A stretch of 64,000 nucleotides of DNA, from NCBI RefSeq assembly GCF_029029525.1, contig NZ_JAKJSC010000002.1, positions 186,001 through 250,000 of the forward strand. The letters are read 5' to 3'. Below, piece after piece: positions 62,607 to 64,000 of the stretch. A program made the position numbers and the translations under genes. Each line of letters opens with the position of its first letter. The stretch's first letter is position 1. This DNA is from Labilibaculum sp. DW002. Lineage in GTDB: Bacteria; Bacteroidota; Bacteroidia; Bacteroidales; Marinifilaceae. The notes under the pieces are model-generated. The model was not told the DNA's origin and searched no databases. It worked only from the letters and a program-made list of their open reading frames with translations.

Positions 62607-63895
62607 CCTGCTTTTTGTTGTATCTTTTTTTGATGTTCTGTTTTTAAGATTGTTTTGGCTAGTTCTACTGCCGAACTGTAAGCGTCTTCATGAAAGCCAT
62701 ATTTGAAATAACTTCCGCAGAAATAGATTGGGCCCTCATGATTCAATTCAGGTAAACGTTCTTGTGCTTTCATTGCTTCCACCGTAAAAATTGGATGATC
62801 GTAAGGAATGCTTTGGTGAATCTTTTTAAGCTCCAATTCAATTGGGTTAATGGAGACAAAATAATTTTGCTTTTCGGATACATTTTGTAGAGAATTCATA
62901 TTGTAAATCGTGCTGGTTTTTATGTTTCCCGAACGATCGTCCATCAGATAATTCCAACTCGACCACACCTTTTTGTTTTTTGGCATAACCGAACAATCAG
63001 AATGTAAAACCGCTCTATTTTTCTGATAGCAGAATTGAGATAAAAGTTTCTCTTGTAGCTTGTTCGGGTTGACAAGCATAGAAAGAGCTTCATCTGCATG
63101 TGCAGCAACAATCACCTTGTCGAACCAATGCTCTTTACCTGCATTAGTTGTTATTTTCACTTGCTCTTCTACAGTAAGAATTTCTTTTATGGCCGAATTC
63201 AAATGTATTTTATCCCGAAAGGGTTCAATAAGTAATTGTTTGTAGCTTTCGCTTCCACCTTCTACTGTATACCATTGAAAATGGGAATCTACACCCAACA
63301 TACCATGGTTACGGAAGAAATGCACAAGTCCTTTGATTGGAAATTTTAAACTCACATCAGGTGGTGTAGACCAAATTGCCGAGCTCATGGGAATAAGATA
63401 TTTGTCGGTAAATTCTTTTCCCAGCTTCTTTTGCTGAATATATTCTTGTATCGTTAGGTCTTCGAGATTGCCATTTACAAGATCCTGTAAACTCTCTTTG
63501 TTGAATCGATTGATCTCTAATAACATTTTAATGAATTGAGCATTGAAGATGTTTTTGCGTTGGGCGAAAAGGCCTGAAAAACCCGAACCGCAATATTCCA
63601 ACTGACTGCTTTTGTGCTGAACACTAAAACTCATGCTGGTTTTTTTAATAGGTACCTTTAGTTGATTGAACAGATTAATCAAGTTTGGATAGGTTTGTTT
63701 GTTGAAAACCATAAAGCCTGTATCAATGGGAATTTGTTGGCCATCCTCTTCAACATAAACCGTATTGGTGTGTCCACCAACGTAATTGTTTTTTTCGAAC
63801 AGTTCAATGTCATAGCTGTGCTGAAGCAAATGAGCTGAACCCATTCCTGCAATTCCAGTTCCTATGATTGCAAGTCGTTGTTTTTTGAAGTCCAT
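62603..63895 (-). CDS. FAD-dependent amine-oxidase-like oxidoreductase
   Basis: The 430-residue protein starts with a dinucleotide-binding motif (LAIIGTGIAGMGSAHLLQ, about 8-25) and EKNNYVGGHTNTV, as in flavin amine oxidases and desaturase-like enzymes. It overlaps the DUF1365 gene by 4 bp (ATGA type). In this cluster type it is thought to oxidise a fatty acyl chain or related lipid together with the DUF1365 and CFA-type proteins. Substrate is unproven. Confidence 0.88.
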   Translation of the reverse strand: MDFKKQRLAIIGTGIAGMGSAHLLQHSYDIELFEKNNYVGGHTNTVYVEEDGQQIPIDTGFMVFNKQTYPNLINLFNQLKVPIKKTSMSFSVQHKSSQLEYCGSGFSGLFAQRKNIFNAQFIKMLLEINRFNKESLQDLVNGNLEDLTIQEYIQQKKLGKEFTDKYLIPMSSAIWSTPPDVSLKFPIKGLVHFFRNHGMLGVDSHFQWYTVEGGSESYKQLLIEPFRDKIHLNSAIKEILTVEEQVKITTNAGKEHWFDKVIVAAHADEALSMLVNPNKLQEKLLSQFCYQKNRAVLHSDCSVMPKNKKVWSSWNYLMDDRSGNIKTSTIYNMNSLQNVSEKQNYFVSINPIELELKKIHQSIPYDHPIFTVEAMKAQERLPELNHEGPIYFCGSYFKYGFHEDAYSSAVELAKTILKTEHQKKIQQKAG

Positions 63896-63913
63896 AAGAT
63901 CAATTTTTTAGAT

Positions 63914-64000
63914 TTAAGGGCCTAGTTCCGGATAGTTTAGCAAAGCTTTATAGCTGTGTCCTTCCTGATCTCGAATGTTAGAAATTCCTTCGTATTTACT
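63914..64000 (-). CDS. 3' end of an unidentified gene of the lipid-modification operon
   Basis: On the minus strand an open frame runs from the window edge to a stop at 63914, giving the last 28 residues SKYEGISNIRDQEGHSYKAL followed by LNYPELGP. The stop lies 18 bp before the FAD oxidoreductase start, so it belongs to the same operon. Too short to place in a family. Confidence 0.5.
   Translation of the reverse strand, partial: SKYEGISNIRDQEGHSYKALLNYPELGP

Noticed and set aside
1-64000. CRISPR arrays, insertion sequences, prophage or integrative elements
   Set aside because: I saw no regularly spaced direct repeats, transposase or integrase, terminal inverted repeats with target duplications, or phage structural genes.

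Overview
The window looks like chromosomal DNA of a marine, probably anaerobic or facultatively anaerobic member of the Bacteroidota, most likely near the Marinilabiliales/Marinifilaceae. The evidence is low GC, SusC/SusD pairs, a type IX secretion tail, promoters matching the Bacteroidota -7 consensus TAnnTTTG, mostly absent Shine-Dalgarno sequences, a Bacteroidota-type RpoD and Rho, and a tmRNA tag ending in ALAA. The genus is inference. I see no insertion sequence, prophage or CRISPR array.

Region 1 (1-13.9 kb) is an alginate-use locus. It holds three polysaccharide lyases (a 5'-truncated heparinase II/III-fold lyase, a PL17 exo-lyase and a two-helix PL6 lyase), the cupin KdgF, an MFS transporter, an SDR of the DEH reductase type, KDG kinase and KDPG aldolase. 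Together they take alginate to unsaturated uronate, DEH, KDG, KDPG, then pyruvate and glyceraldehyde-3-phosphate. A FadR-type GntR regulator, a TauE/SafE permease and a second KDG kinase follow. No SusC/SusD pair for alginate is in view; it may lie upstream.

Region 2 (14.1-17.2 kb) is a small AraC-headed set: a DUF1772 membrane protein, an NmrA-like NAD(P)-binding protein, a four-helix membrane protein and a CHMI-type tautomerase. Its function is unknown.

Region 3 (17.5-31.5 kb) is a second glycan locus, probably for a beta-glucan. It has a membrane sensor (beta-propeller plus Y_Y_Y) that ends in a DNA-binding helix-turn-helix instead of a kinase, a secreted GH5 with CBM6-like modules and a T9SS tail, SusC, SusD, a surface lipoprotein and a GH3 lipoprotein. 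A helically phased array of TTGAG repeats sits in front of the GH5 gene and is a strong operator candidate.

Region 4 (31.6-48.1 kb) is core housekeeping: tmRNA (minus strand), an AlaDH/PNT-like dehydrogenase, rpe, rpoD, rho with a long disordered insert, an AAA ATPase, pyruvate:ferredoxin oxidoreductase, a dihydroorotate-dehydrogenase-like protein, pyruvate phosphate dikinase, a YhcH-type protein and a PepSY-type membrane protein. The PFOR and PPDK genes, which act on the same metabolite pool as the alginate pathway product, share an identical 18-bp element just after their stop codons.

Region 5 (48.1-64 kb) holds an LVIVD-repeat lipoprotein, envelope proteins, ruvX-def, comEC, a trkA-trkH-trkH potassium uptake cluster, and a minus-strand lipid-modification operon (FAD oxidoreductase, DUF1365, cyclopropane-fatty-acid synthase, a 56-residue Lacal_2735-type protein) whose upstream end leaves the window.
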